From: Dickeya oryzae
GTDB taxonomy: Bacteria > Pseudomonadota > Gammaproteobacteria > Enterobacterales > Enterobacteriaceae
NCBI RefSeq assembly: GCF_009372235.1
Contig: NZ_ML762920.1
Span: 1 to 64,000 of the forward strand
Direction: 5' to 3'
Length of the DNA: 64,000 nucleotides
Of this stretch, positions 29,401-36,745 are shown in pieces. Numbering within the stretch: position 1 is the stretch's first letter; the number at the start of each line of letters is the position of its first letter. Below the pieces are notes generated by a model that made no database searches, was not told the origin of the DNA, and worked only from the letters and a program-made list of their open reading frames with translations. The position numbers and the translations under genes are program-made.

Positions 29401-31312
29401 GTGCAAACAGGTTCTGTTCCTTATCCAACGCCAGATGTTTCACTTCACCGTGCAGTCCGTCGGTCGGCAATGGCTGAGGAGGTATCGCCGCACGTTGTAA
29501 ACCCGGCTTGTTGAGATGCAGTTGCAATGCGCCTTGTGCGGTGGCGGTAACATATTTGTTGCCATCCACTACTGCCAGTGCTCTGGTGCCACTGTTTTTA
29601 TCCGGCCCGGATAACGGGTCACCCGCCGAGGGCGAGTTACGTCCTTGCGTGACAGCAAAGACGTTGTTATCGCCGTGGGTCACGCTGTCGGCTTTTTGGT
29701 TGATGGAGAGCTTCTTCACCTGCCCTTCATCCAGCACGTAAGCCTGATTATCCAGGCCACGCGCCAGCTGGGTGGCACCCACCTCGGTTTTGGTCCAGCT
29801 CTGGGTGGTGCTGTCGAGGTAGTGAATTTTGCCGTCATGCAGCGCCATGGCCCCCAGCCGCCCCATGTCCATCACCTCATGCGCCGGTGGGTCCTGTTTG
29901 GTTAACCCGGCCTGATTATCCACCACCAACACATCACTTAGATTCCAACCGGGTTTGAATCCTTCGGTTTCCCCCGGTTTACTGCCATCCGCCAGCGGTG
30001 CCAGGTGTTTTTGCCCGGCAGCGTCGTTAACCTGTGCATGCATGGCACCGTGTTCATCCGCCACAAAGCCTTGCACCTTATGGTGCTCACCCAATACCGC
30101 ATTCAACGCCGGGCTGTGATACGGCTCCAGTTTCACGGTATTGTCGCCAGCCGATGGTAGCGTCCCGACAAAAACCTGGCCTTCATCATCGGCCACAAAT
30201 AAACGATGGCCCTCCAGCCCGACGGCTCTGGCGTTCACCTGCTCACTGCCGCGAGCCAGCGCCACAGGCCCTTCGAGCTTCAGGTTGAGCGTGAGGTGTT
30301 GGTCTGCCGGGGCATCGGCTTTCGGTAACAGATGGAGCTGCACCGTGCTGTCCTCTTTTTCCGTCAGTAACGCTACGCTGTGCTGCGCATTGGCGAAGAA
30401 GGATTTAATTTTGTCAGCAAACGGCTGTGATTCCTGTCCTGCCGACAGATTAGCCAGGATTTTATCTCCCTTCACGGCATACAATTTACCATCGGCCTGA
30501 CCCGCCAGATGGCTGTGTGGCGTATCGCTCTTTTTCTCCCATACCTGATCGGCATTCAGGCTATACAGCGCTTTGTCATGAATCCTCAGTGTCAGGTTCC
30601 CGTTTGACGGGTCGGTGTGCCCCCCTGTCAACAACGCCTTAACCACCTGACCCGGTTGTGGCAGGTTGATGGTAGTGACGCCACTGTGGTTAACGACGGA
30701 CGCACGGATGTGCGTATCATCCATCGCCAGCGCAAAGCTGGCCTGATGCTTGCCGGACAACGCCTGTGCGGCTTTACCCGCCTGTAGCGGAGCGCTGGAA
30801 TGCAACGCCACTATCCTGTCACCCGTCAGGTGCAGACTAAACAGCCGACCGCTTTTATCCATCAGCACGTGTTGGCTACCATCGTCGCTAGCCTGATGCG
30901 CGACAAAGGGCAACGCGTTCTTACCGAGCGTTTGCGACAACAGCGTTTTCAGGTGATCGGACACCCCTTCGCCCAGTTCAAGCCGCCCTTTCTTATCCAG
31001 CGATATCACGCTGCCTGACCCAGCCACCGCAGGCGTATTCGCGGTTGTCGATAGCGCACGGTCTATCGCCCCTTTCATGCCCTGCAAATTGGGAGAACGG
31101 CCAATCTGCGCACCTTCACCATTGGGAAGCGACGGCTGCTGGCTAACGTGTGCGATACCGGCGTGCATTCCTGCCCGTTGCAGTGACGCTGACGTGGACT
31201 GCGCGGGCACGCTCGTACTGCCTTGCGTCAGTGTATGACTGCATTGGGGGGCGGAGTTCTGGATGTCTGTCAACGACGCTTGTCGCTGAATAGAATTAAT
31301 GTTGCCCAACAT
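26417..31312 (-). CDS. dspE: Type III effector DspE (AvrE family)
   Basis: Large AvrE-family effector delivered into plant cells by the Hrp type III system. The family causes water-soaking and cell death and has been shown to form solute and water channels in host membranes. From ATG 31312 the protein has 1631 residues (E. amylovora DspE about 1838). Layout: a disordered N-terminal secretion and chaperone region (about 1-120), beta-propeller-like repeats such as QADGKLYAVKGDKIL and EGHRLFVADDEGQVF (about 130-750), a helical region, then a beta-rich C-terminal part. The frame continues to GTG 31372, but that codon lies inside the hrp box; ATG 31312 has GGGAGAAGG upstream. dspF follows. Confidence 0.95.
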   Translation of the reverse strand: MLGNINSIQRQASLTDIQNSAPQCSHTLTQGSTSVPAQSTSASLQRAGMHAGIAHVSQQPSLPNGEGAQIGRSPNLQGMKGAIDRALSTTANTPAVAGSGSVISLDKKGRLELGEGVSDHLKTLLSQTLGKNALPFVAHQASDDGSQHVLMDKSGRLFSLHLTGDRIVALHSSAPLQAGKAAQALSGKHQASFALAMDDTHIRASVVNHSGVTTINLPQPGQVVKALLTGGHTDPSNGNLTLRIHDKALYSLNADQVWEKKSDTPHSHLAGQADGKLYAVKGDKILANLSAGQESQPFADKIKSFFANAQHSVALLTEKEDSTVQLHLLPKADAPADQHLTLNLKLEGPVALARGSEQVNARAVGLEGHRLFVADDEGQVFVGTLPSAGDNTVKLEPYHSPALNAVLGEHHKVQGFVADEHGAMHAQVNDAAGQKHLAPLADGSKPGETEGFKPGWNLSDVLVVDNQAGLTKQDPPAHEVMDMGRLGAMALHDGKIHYLDSTTQSWTKTEVGATQLARGLDNQAYVLDEGQVKKLSINQKADSVTHGDNNVFAVTQGRNSPSAGDPLSGPDKNSGTRALAVVDGNKYVTATAQGALQLHLNKPGLQRAAIPPQPLPTDGLHGEVKHLALDKEQNLFALTSDGQVFRLDKQALQGHAEARSSSQWQPVALPDNVKAERLSTSKNHEPMIVDDGHQHHSLTSDGWKTATPETPDTHAPRAAAAAYDRLAGATKAVHIPLTHLTGKVEAQVLGRSGMEGHKTNSHFGDFLGAYVKETVKEIARKPIDAAQHHLKGREGLSPLYDTQANLFKKLELAVSSHRWSAKREDLQSRLEKLDLGEAGKPLLAALTSFQNDLEMSAAKSATLLGKHQGVLQPGGEVNDTFKPSAFKAVAQAINDKRSGNDLSVALSTVINAAPLSKDSKAGALLNTFVAKKVDMSYQSDSVATGPRRDLGDAMALTKSRLALDVMTASDLHGIVDKLTAFSGKQPTTADLKPVHAALSALRDHHYGDNDVKKVTDMGFTRFGALEADYDAVKTFTHAFSNEKSAVNLTSRTSLDASDKAGLASKLKETILSLDNGESLAVNRSYNAGASTFYVPAKAKVMLNATAFPIVPNGGVTGDRAYSLTFSRSDNGIDVNFGRNGGLNAKVGVSTGQIPNDAKKSFDFDDKKHTMTLDVRFGGSLSAGLGTVQQHGLKFTLSEKELPGFIDNLMEGKVNPLELVAKGNDHRVKEGFSIKFDVDAALTADARAEVNLTDKPAASKKGKVPTSATRFSVGVGAGANLMSASHEHSTVRGAFTEQNATTNNRARFMNQVNVGANATAFAGITRPDPNGAWVAPLTTGASATMTVDTKTNHSISMQLKPAQPLEHREMDNLLTALKKKFTDPETQQVLKGVKALTDVGEQLAILNTHFDAKTPADDGQYGAIRDLQAKVRQHDAAGKQGVTLDSASYSTTYTNLAKLDSNGIFHALRKLVSDNLPPTNAERIHGFMEENPALKAVVQKMQSLTNATAGVSLELKDEVKARVEKGIQNNTLGKDDIAAIFRDSNNLRIKSVDFTQTVKNKEGLAFPLPIVSAGSSADVSMTKLLGKINFSYGQNQNNPASFSLEGAIAKASPEVSQAVNHLHQQGITLAKQ

Positions 31313-31354
31313 TGGCCTTCTCCCGTGTGCTGGATTGAGTGCGGTGATGCCTGT

Positions 31355-31382
31355 TGAGTGGCCGGTGCTCACCTTCAGTTCC
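31355..31382 (-). promoter_or_regulatory. hrp box (HrpL promoter) of dspEF
   Basis: On the minus strand GGAACT (31382-31377), a 15-nt spacer, then CCACTCA (31361-31355). This matches the HrpL sigma-factor consensus GGAACC-N15/16-CCACNNA except for one base. It ends 42 nt upstream of the dspE ATG at 31312, giving a short leader. Confidence 0.85.
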
Positions 31383-31442
31383 CCTTACCAACAAAGTGCT
31401 CTCCCACATTCCCCCTGCGTGCATTCCCCCACCGTGAGGGAT

Positions 31443-31470
31443 GGAACCATCACGCCGCGTTCCTCACTCA
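31443..31470 (+). promoter_or_regulatory. hrp box (HrpL promoter) of the harpin gene
   Basis: GGAACC at 31443-31448, a 16-nt spacer, then CACTCA at 31465-31470, preceded by T instead of the usual C. It matches the HrpL consensus closely and lies 81 nt upstream of the harpin ATG at 31552. It is divergent from the dspE hrp box 60 bp away. Confidence 0.8.
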
Positions 31471-31551
31471 GCAAACAGCGGGCATTTGCCGTGCTGACAC
31501 GCGCTCGTTTTCGATAACGGGCATCCACATCCTGATAAACAGAGGCGAACT

Positions 31552-32502
31552 ATGGCTGATATCAACATCACGCTAAGTCTCCCCAGTGCTGGCCTGAATG
31601 GCGGACTGGGTGGCGTTGGCGGTGCAGACAACCTCAATAACGGCCCGCGTGGTAACGGGCTTTCCGGCAATCAATCCAGTGCGCAGGAAAACAAACTGCT
31701 GGAGGCGCTGGCGGTGCTCATGACCGCGCTGCTCCCCAGTCTGCTGAACAACAAAGACGGTCAGGGCAGCGGCGACAGTCCTCTCGGGCGAACCAGTGAT
31801 GCACTTGGTGGCGGTGCAGGTAACGCACAAGGCGGCGGGCAGAGCAACGGTCTGGGCGACGGACTGAATAGCGGCTTGAGCGGCCTGGGTGATGGCGCGG
31901 GAGCAAACGGTAGCCAGGGTCAAAACGGGCTGACCGACATGCTGACGAAATTGCTGGACTTGCTGATGCCGAAAAACGGGGCACAAGGCGGGCAGGGATT
32001 GCAAGGTAGCGGACTGGGCGGCGCGCAAGGTGCAGGCGGTGCATCCGGGCCTGGGGGAACAGGCGGTCTGGAGGATCTCAGTAAATCACTGTTGCAGGAC
32101 TCAGGCGAAAACAGCCTCGGCAACGGCATTTCTCCAACGCAGGATGGTGGCGGCCAAATCAGTGATAACCCGTTGGTGAAAATCCTGATGGCATTGGTGG
32201 CGATGCTGATGGAAAACCAGAAAAACCAATTTGGTCAGCCTCAGGGCGGCTCCGGTGGCGGAAGTGGTGCAGCACCGGTATCCGGCGGCAATGCGGCCCC
32301 CGGTGTCGGTAGCACCACACCGGCTGCCGGTAGCGGGGCAAACCCAGTTCTGAGCGGCACGGCACCTGAAACTGGCGGTATCGCACCAACCGGGGCCAGC
32401 CATAACGCCAGCGAACTGGCCGACAGCAAAGGCGGAACACCACTCGGTATGGCTCCTGCACCTGCCGAGGCAGGCAGCAATACCGACAACGCCACGGTGT
32501 GA
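31552..32502 (+). CDS. hrpW: HrpW-like harpin lacking the pectate-lyase domain
   Basis: Glycine-rich, heat-stable type III secreted harpin of 316 residues. There is no cysteine, and composition is dominated by Gly, Ala, Asn, Ser and Leu. Short amphipathic leucine-rich segments (NKLLEALAVLMTALLPSLLN, MLTKLLDLLMPKNG, DNPLVKILMALVAMLM) alternate with Gly-rich linkers. The stretch GGGQISDNPLVKILM followed by NQFGQPQGG matches the N-terminal harpin half of E. amylovora HrpW. HrpW normally continues into a class III pectate lyase domain; here a Gly/Pro/Ala/Ser tail ends at a stop instead. The position divergent from dspE is that of hrpW. It has its own hrp box. Confidence 0.82.
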   Translation: MADINITLSLPSAGLNGGLGGVGGADNLNNGPRGNGLSGNQSSAQENKLLEALAVLMTALLPSLLNNKDGQGSGDSPLGRTSDALGGGAGNAQGGGQSNGLGDGLNSGLSGLGDGAGANGSQGQNGLTDMLTKLLDLLMPKNGAQGGQGLQGSGLGGAQGAGGASGPGGTGGLEDLSKSLLQDSGENSLGNGISPTQDGGGQISDNPLVKILMALVAMLMENQKNQFGQPQGGSGGGSGAAPVSGGNAAPGVGSTTPAAGSGANPVLSGTAPETGGIAPTGASHNASELADSKGGTPLGMAPAPAEAGSNTDNATV

Positions 32503-32507
32503 TCATC

Positions 32508-32560
32508 TCACGCGCCGGTTTGTTATCTCCCGGAGGAAAACACATCAGGCGCGTTTTTTA
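32508..32560 (+). terminator. Possible terminator after the harpin gene
   Basis: ACGCGCC just after the harpin stop pairs with GGCGCGT, which is followed by six T. The loop of roughly 30 nt is long for an intrinsic terminator, so the call is weak. The next small gene begins about 100 bp later. Confidence 0.4.
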
Positions 32561-32653
32561 GTCGGTTAAAGACAGTTCATTCGGCGAAAGGCAGGCCGTG
32601 TCGCCTGCCTGTTTGGGGAACGGTATCTCATCTTTGGGTTAAAGGGGCATATC

Positions 32654-32818
32654 ATGTCAGATATCAGCATCACGCTTCGCATCCCCAGCACGGGGCTTGC
32701 GAGCGGTATTGGCGGCACGGACCGCATAACGAATAATGGATTAGGCAATAACGGGCTTTACGGCGCGCAGCGATCGAGTGGAACACCGAATAAGAGCCTA
32801 AATCCACCACGCTACTGA
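32654..32818 (+). CDS. 54-residue mini-harpin, paralogue of the HrpW-like N terminus
   Basis: An ATG at 32654 opens a 54-codon frame whose start MSDISITLRIPSTGL parallels MADINITLSLPSAGL of the upstream harpin. Gly/Asn-rich GGTDRITNNGLGNNGLYG follows, like GGADNLNNG and GNGLSG there. The frame stops at TGA 32816, where the harpin enters its first leucine-rich helix. AAAGGGG precedes the ATG. Either it is a remnant of a duplicated harpin or a real small secreted peptide keeping just the type III export signal. No function can be assigned. It lies 13 bp upstream of the next gene. Confidence 0.6.
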   Translation: MSDISITLRIPSTGLASGIGGTDRITNNGLGNNGLYGAQRSSGTPNKSLNPPRY

Positions 32819-32831
32819 CAGGAAATTCATC

Positions 32832-33164
32832 ATGACCGAACATGATATCGGCACGCCTACCCGCTGGACTGAACTGGTCGACCGGGGCGGATATATCACA
32901 CCCGCACAACGTCAGGCATTCGAACAGGCTATCCAGATGGTTACCCGACGTTTCAATCTGGTTTTGAGCAAAAAAGAATTACCGCGTAGTGGTCAGTTCG
33001 ACTTTGACGCTTTTGTCGACTCGTTGGAGGCTGATTTTCTGAAAAGCGTGGATACCACGTTGGATCCAGAAATGAACAGCGACGTAGGACAAACGGCATT
33101 CTGGGTTATTCGTCAGATAGCCGACCATTTGATCGCCCTACAACAACAACGGCATGCGTTATAA
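32832..33164 (+). CDS. Unrecognised 110-residue protein of the effector island
   Basis: I do not recognise a family. The protein is soluble-looking, mildly acidic and mostly helical in pattern (ITPAQRQAFEQAIQMVTRRFNLVL, FDFDAFVDSLEADFLKSV, AFWVIRQIADHLIALQQQ). There is no cysteine, signal peptide or membrane segment. An AGGAAATTCATC lies before the ATG, giving a fair ribosome-binding site. It is 13 bp after the mini-harpin and in the same direction, so it is probably in the HrpL-driven transcript. Small size and acidity would allow a chaperone or regulator role, but the sequence lacks an obvious CesT pattern, so that is only a guess. Confidence 0.75.
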   Translation: MTEHDIGTPTRWTELVDRGGYITPAQRQAFEQAIQMVTRRFNLVLSKKELPRSGQFDFDAFVDSLEADFLKSVDTTLDPEMNSDVGQTAFWVIRQIADHLIALQQQRHAL

Positions 33165-33387
33165 TTCGTGAGCCTATCCCACCTTACAAGCCAGCGCCAG
33201 ACGCTGGTTTTTTTATGCCTGATGCCAGTACGACGTTTCCTCTCGTGATGCCGCATCCGAGCCTGACGAAATGAACCATCCTGAATCGTAATGACAAAAG
33301 TTTGTAAAGCAAGACAGTAATGAACGACTCCCGTAATCTAATCCAACCTGATTTCCACTCGCCACGCGTAAACTGTCGGCACATGAT

Positions 33388-33567
33388 ATGAAAAAGAAAA
33401 AACGCCTGCGCACCATTGTGTTAATACTCCTTCTCTTGTTGATCTACGTTAACCGTGAGTTGCTTAACCCGTTTGCTCCTGACTGCAACGCCCGTTCTCC
33501 GGCCTCCGATGTACCTGCTGCCTGTCGAAAACCGGTGAAAGAGGTCGCCCCCGGTTTCGAACTCTGA
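33388..33567 (+). CDS. Small putative membrane-anchored protein, 59 residues
   Basis: The frame starts MKKKKRLRTIVLILLLLLIY: a strongly basic N terminus followed by one hydrophobic stretch, residues about 9-21, typical of an uncleaved membrane anchor. The remaining 38 residues contain two cysteines and several prolines (NPFAPDCNARSP, DVPAACRKPV) and would face the periplasm. No family is recognised. The ribosome-binding site is weak, which lowers confidence. A hairpin follows at 33576-33601. It may belong to the effector island or be an unrelated orphan. Confidence 0.5.
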   Translation: MKKKKRLRTIVLILLLLLIYVNRELLNPFAPDCNARSPASDVPAACRKPVKEVAPGFEL

Positions 33568-33950
33568 GCCCCTGTCAGACAGGGCGTTTTGCCCTTGTCT
33601 GTGATCTCTGCATTCTTTCTGTACAATCAGACCATTTTCTTACCCAATCAAAAAAATTAGAAAAAATTAATAATAACGTTGTACTACATCCCGTTCTCCA
33701 CCATTTAACTCCAGAATAAATCGCACATAGAGAACAATTCACCGCCACAATCATTCAGTATTTTTAATCATTTCGTTCATGTTTTCTTCCTGTTTGTTTT
33801 TATTTAATCCGATAAACTCAACTCTCAATTCCCTGACAGAAAAAGGGAAAAACACCTGCAGTCGTTCGCTTATTACGCCGTCGCTGTCGTTCAATTCTGA
33901 AGGTTGTCGCCTGTCGGCACGGCTTTTATCACCCCAGTCAGGAGACCACG
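33568..33950. other. Intergenic region before the solute-binding protein gene
   Basis: About 380 bp without a convincing gene. It opens with a hairpin at 33576-33601 (CAGACAGGGC, loop GTTTT, GCCCTTGTCTG with one bulged T), which may terminate the small upstream gene. An AT-rich stretch at 33640-33680 follows. The part nearest 33950 would hold the promoter and leader of the binding-protein gene. Confidence 0.45.
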
Positions 33951-35072
33951 ATGCAATACACTGGGAAGTACTTAAAAAAAACCGCACTACTCTTGACCAT
34001 GATGGCGGGCATCAGCAGCTGGCAAACGCAGGCTGCCGTTGCTCCCGATACCCGTTCACTGGATGAAATTTATCAGAGCGCGCTCAGAGAAGGCGGGACG
34101 GTCACCGTTTATGCCGGTGGCGATGTGCAGTCACAGCAAACGGGCTTCAAGCAGGCGTTTGAGAGCCGTTTTCCTGGTATCGAGCTGAATGTCATCGTCG
34201 ACTACAGCAAATATCACGACGCGCGTATCGACAACCAACTGGCGACCAATACCCTGATTCCGGATGTGGTGCAGTTACAGACCGTGCAGGATTTCCCTCG
34301 CTGGAAAAAACAGGGGGTTTTGCTGAATTACAAACCCGTAGGCTGGGACAAAATTTACCCGGAATTTCGTGACGCAGACGGTGCCTGGATTGGTGCGTAC
34401 GTCATCGCGTTTAGTAACCTGGTCAACACCCAATTGCTGGATGAGAAATCCTGGCCGCGAGAGGCTAACGACTATCTGCGCCCAGATTTAAAAGGCAACC
34501 TGATACTGGCCTATCCAAACGACGATGACGCGGTGCTGTTTTGGTACAAACAGATAGTGGATAAATACGGCTGGGAGTTTGTAGAAAAACTTCAGGAGCA
34601 AGACCCGGTTTATGCCCGAGGCACTAACGTCCCCGGCGCGCAAATAGCCACCGGTAAATACAGCGCCACCCCAAGCAGTTCTGGCGCACTGGTTCCCGTA
34701 GCAGGTTCGGTAACCCGATTTGTACTGCCGAAATCAGACCCCTTTGTCTCCTGGGCGCAGCGTGCTGCCATCTTCAAACAGGCCAAACATCCTGAAAGCG
34801 CCAAGTTGTATCTGAGCTGGCTGCTGGCCCCACAAACACAAACGCAGGTTGCGCGGATGTGGTCAGTGCGTACCGATGTGGCTCCGCCCGCAGGTTATAA
34901 GCATATCTGGGAATACAGTAACACCCGCCCGCAGGCGTTTGCTGATTTCATGTCTGATCGCGCTGCCGTTGAACGCTTCCGCGCCCAAATGAGTCTGTAT
35001 GTAGGCGAAGCCAAAGGCGATCCCACCCCCGGTTGGCTGGGCCTGCACCCGGATGCACCGTTGGCAAATTAA
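33951..35072 (+). CDS. Orphan ABC transporter periplasmic solute-binding protein
   Basis: A 373-residue periplasmic binding protein of the bacterial extracellular solute-binding (family 1, Fe3+/AfuA-like) type. A Sec signal peptide spans about residues 1-28 (YLKKTALLLTMMAGISSW then QTQA). The mature part opens GGTVTVYAGGDVQSQQTGFKQAF, the usual two-lobe start. GAYVIAFSNLVNTQLL and LKGNLILAYPNDDDAVLF form the hinge region, and a C-terminal lobe follows. The ligand cannot be told from sequence; iron chelates, phosphonates or small organics are all seen in the family. No permease or ATPase gene is adjacent, so it would need a partner elsewhere. Confidence 0.85.
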   Translation: MQYTGKYLKKTALLLTMMAGISSWQTQAAVAPDTRSLDEIYQSALREGGTVTVYAGGDVQSQQTGFKQAFESRFPGIELNVIVDYSKYHDARIDNQLATNTLIPDVVQLQTVQDFPRWKKQGVLLNYKPVGWDKIYPEFRDADGAWIGAYVIAFSNLVNTQLLDEKSWPREANDYLRPDLKGNLILAYPNDDDAVLFWYKQIVDKYGWEFVEKLQEQDPVYARGTNVPGAQIATGKYSATPSSSGALVPVAGSVTRFVLPKSDPFVSWAQRAAIFKQAKHPESAKLYLSWLLAPQTQTQVARMWSVRTDVAPPAGYKHIWEYSNTRPQAFADFMSDRAAVERFRAQMSLYVGEAKGDPTPGWLGLHPDAPLAN

Positions 35073-35086
35073 CCATTCATATATCG

Positions 35087-35111
35087 AAAGGGATCTGCCA
35101 GGATCCCTTTT
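35087..35111 (+). terminator. Rho-independent terminator of the binding-protein gene
   Basis: AAAGGGATC (35087-35095), loop TGCCAG, then GATCCCTTT (35102-35110), with four T at the end. It lies 15 bp after the stop codon. Confidence 0.85.
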
Positions 35112-35114
35112 ATA

Positions 35115-35142
35115 GTTAACCGCCCCAATCAGAGCGGTTAAC
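35115..35142 (-). terminator. Hairpin downstream of dadA
   Basis: Perfect 9-bp arms GTTAACCGC and GCGGTTAAC with a 10-nt loop lie just past the dadA stop on the minus strand and next to the plus-strand terminator. It probably separates the two convergent units. Confidence 0.6.
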
Positions 35143-35162
35143 GTCCAACAGGAATGGCGAAG

Positions 35163-36413
35163 TCAGGCGTAGCGAGAGAAAGAGAGATCGTCGTACTCAA
35201 TGGCTGGCGTTTTGCCGGAGATAATATCGGCGAGCAACTGACCGGAGCCGCACCCCATTGTCCACCCCAGTGTGCCGTGGCCGGTGTTCAGATACAGGTT
35301 TTGCAAGGGGGAACGCCCCACCAATGGCGTGCCATCTGGCGTCATCGGTCTCAGCCCAGTCCAGAACGTCGCCTGTTCCACTGGCCCACAGTTGGGGTAC
35401 AGATCACGCACCACCATTTCCAGCGTAGCCCGGCGTTTCTGGCTCAACGAGAGATCAAACCCAGCTATCTCAGCCATACCGCCGACGCGAATGCGCTGAT
35501 CAAAACGCGTAATCGCAATCTTATAGGTTTCATCCAGTACGGTGGACACAGGTGCCCCCTCTTCGCTGGAGAGCGGGATCGTCAGCGAATACCCCTTGAG
35601 TGGATAGACCGGGATATCGAACCATTTTTCCAGTAAGCCGCGAGAATAGGAGCCGCATGCCATCACATAAGCATCTGCAGTAATTTTTTCACCGTTGCAA
35701 TGCACGGAGCTAACCCGTTGCCCTTCCACGGCGAGATGTTGTATCGGGCTATTGAAACGGAAGGTAACCCCCGCCGCTGCCGCCAGCGTCGCCAGCTGCT
35801 GAGTAAACAGCTGGCAATCACCGGTTTCGTCATGCGGCAGTCGCAATCCCCCGGTGAGCTTGTGGCGCACGCCTGCCAACGCCGGTTCGACAGACGCCAG
35901 TTGGCTTGCCTCCAGCAATTCATACGGGACACCGGCTTCCTTGAGCACCGCGATATCCCGGTAAGCATTTTCATACTGCTGTGGGGTTCTGAACAGTTGT
36001 AATGTTCCCCCCTGACGCCCTTCATAGGCAATGCCGGTTGCGGCACGCAGCGCTTGCAGGCAATCACGGCTGTACTCAGCCAGCCGTACCATGCGGGCTT
36101 TATTAACCCGGTAGTGTGCGCTGTCGCAATTTAACAGCATCTGCCACATCCAGCGCAGTTGCGTGGCGGTAAAGTCCGGGCGAATCGCCAACGGGGCATG
36201 CTGCTGAAAGAGCCATTTGACGGCCTTAAGCGGAATACCCGGTGCCGCCCAGGGGGCAGAATAACCGGGGGAAATCTGCCCCGCGTTAGCTGCGCTAGTT
36301 TCCAGGGCTGGCTCAGCCTGCCGGTCAATAACCGTGACATCATGCCCTGATTGCGCCAGATACCAGGCGGTACTGACGCCGATAACACCACTCCCTAAAA
36401 TTACCACCTTCAT
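35163..36413 (-). CDS. dadA: D-amino acid dehydrogenase DadA
   Basis: Membrane-associated flavoenzyme that oxidises D-amino acids, chiefly D-alanine, to 2-oxo acids and feeds electrons to the respiratory chain. From ATG 36413 it has 416 residues. The FAD dinucleotide motif [24 protein letters not shown] opens the protein (in two parts of the fold), and [21 protein letters not shown] and the C-terminal [18 protein letters not shown] are conserved. E. coli DadA is about 432 residues; the missing part is the C-terminal tail beyond SFSRYA. GGGAG precedes the ATG. The alanine racemase gene dadX, its partner in E. coli, is not adjacent on the 3' side. Confidence 0.95.
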   Translation of the reverse strand: MKVVILGSGVIGVSTAWYLAQSGHDVTVIDRQAEPALETSAANAGQISPGYSAPWAAPGIPLKAVKWLFQQHAPLAIRPDFTATQLRWMWQMLLNCDSAHYRVNKARMVRLAEYSRDCLQALRAATGIAYEGRQGGTLQLFRTPQQYENAYRDIAVLKEAGVPYELLEASQLASVEPALAGVRHKLTGGLRLPHDETGDCQLFTQQLATLAAAAGVTFRFNSPIQHLAVEGQRVSSVHCNGEKITADAYVMACGSYSRGLLEKWFDIPVYPLKGYSLTIPLSSEEGAPVSTVLDETYKIAITRFDQRIRVGGMAEIAGFDLSLSQKRRATLEMVVRDLYPNCGPVEQATFWTGLRPMTPDGTPLVGRSPLQNLYLNTGHGTLGWTMGCGSGQLLADIISGKTPAIEYDDLSFSRYA

Positions 36414-36745
36414 TATTGCTATTCTCCCTGCTTCCTCCGCCAATCCGGCGAAATATGCTGCGTAACAGTTTAAACACCAAAATAAAAACCTACTTTAACA
36501 TGCGGGTATTAATTGTCATCTGTTGCAGATATAGCTTTTATTTATTATGAGAGAGTGGACACAACAACGTAGGATAACCCATAGCGGTGTGTCGCTATCA
36601 GGCGTAGCGCTGACGGCGCGTTATCCGGCTTTCTCCCTAAAGCTTTCATCCAAGCTACCGATTTCACATCACTTTTCTCAGAATAAGCTACGATTAAGTA
36701 TGCCGACGCAATGAAGTGGCGGCAGTTATAGTGAGGGGTGCGCTG
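36414..36745. other. Divergent intergenic region dadA / ycgB
   Basis: About 330 bp between divergent genes, AT-rich near 36470-36545. It must carry both promoters. I see no clear operator. A longer in-frame start for ycgB at 36716 exists but lacks family support. Confidence 0.45.

Noticed and set aside
31313-31372. N-terminal 20-codon extension of dspE from GTG 31372
   Set aside because: It lies inside and just after the hrp box, has no good ribosome-binding site, and the ATG at 31312 does.
31573-32495. Long minus-strand frames opposite the harpin gene
   Set aside because: They are shadows caused by the Gly-rich codon pattern; the plus-strand product has harpin motifs and its own hrp box.
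8404-33600. CRISPR arrays, transposase genes or phage genes in the accessory regions
   Set aside because: Looked for repeated spacers, transposase motifs and integrases; only short local repeats were found.
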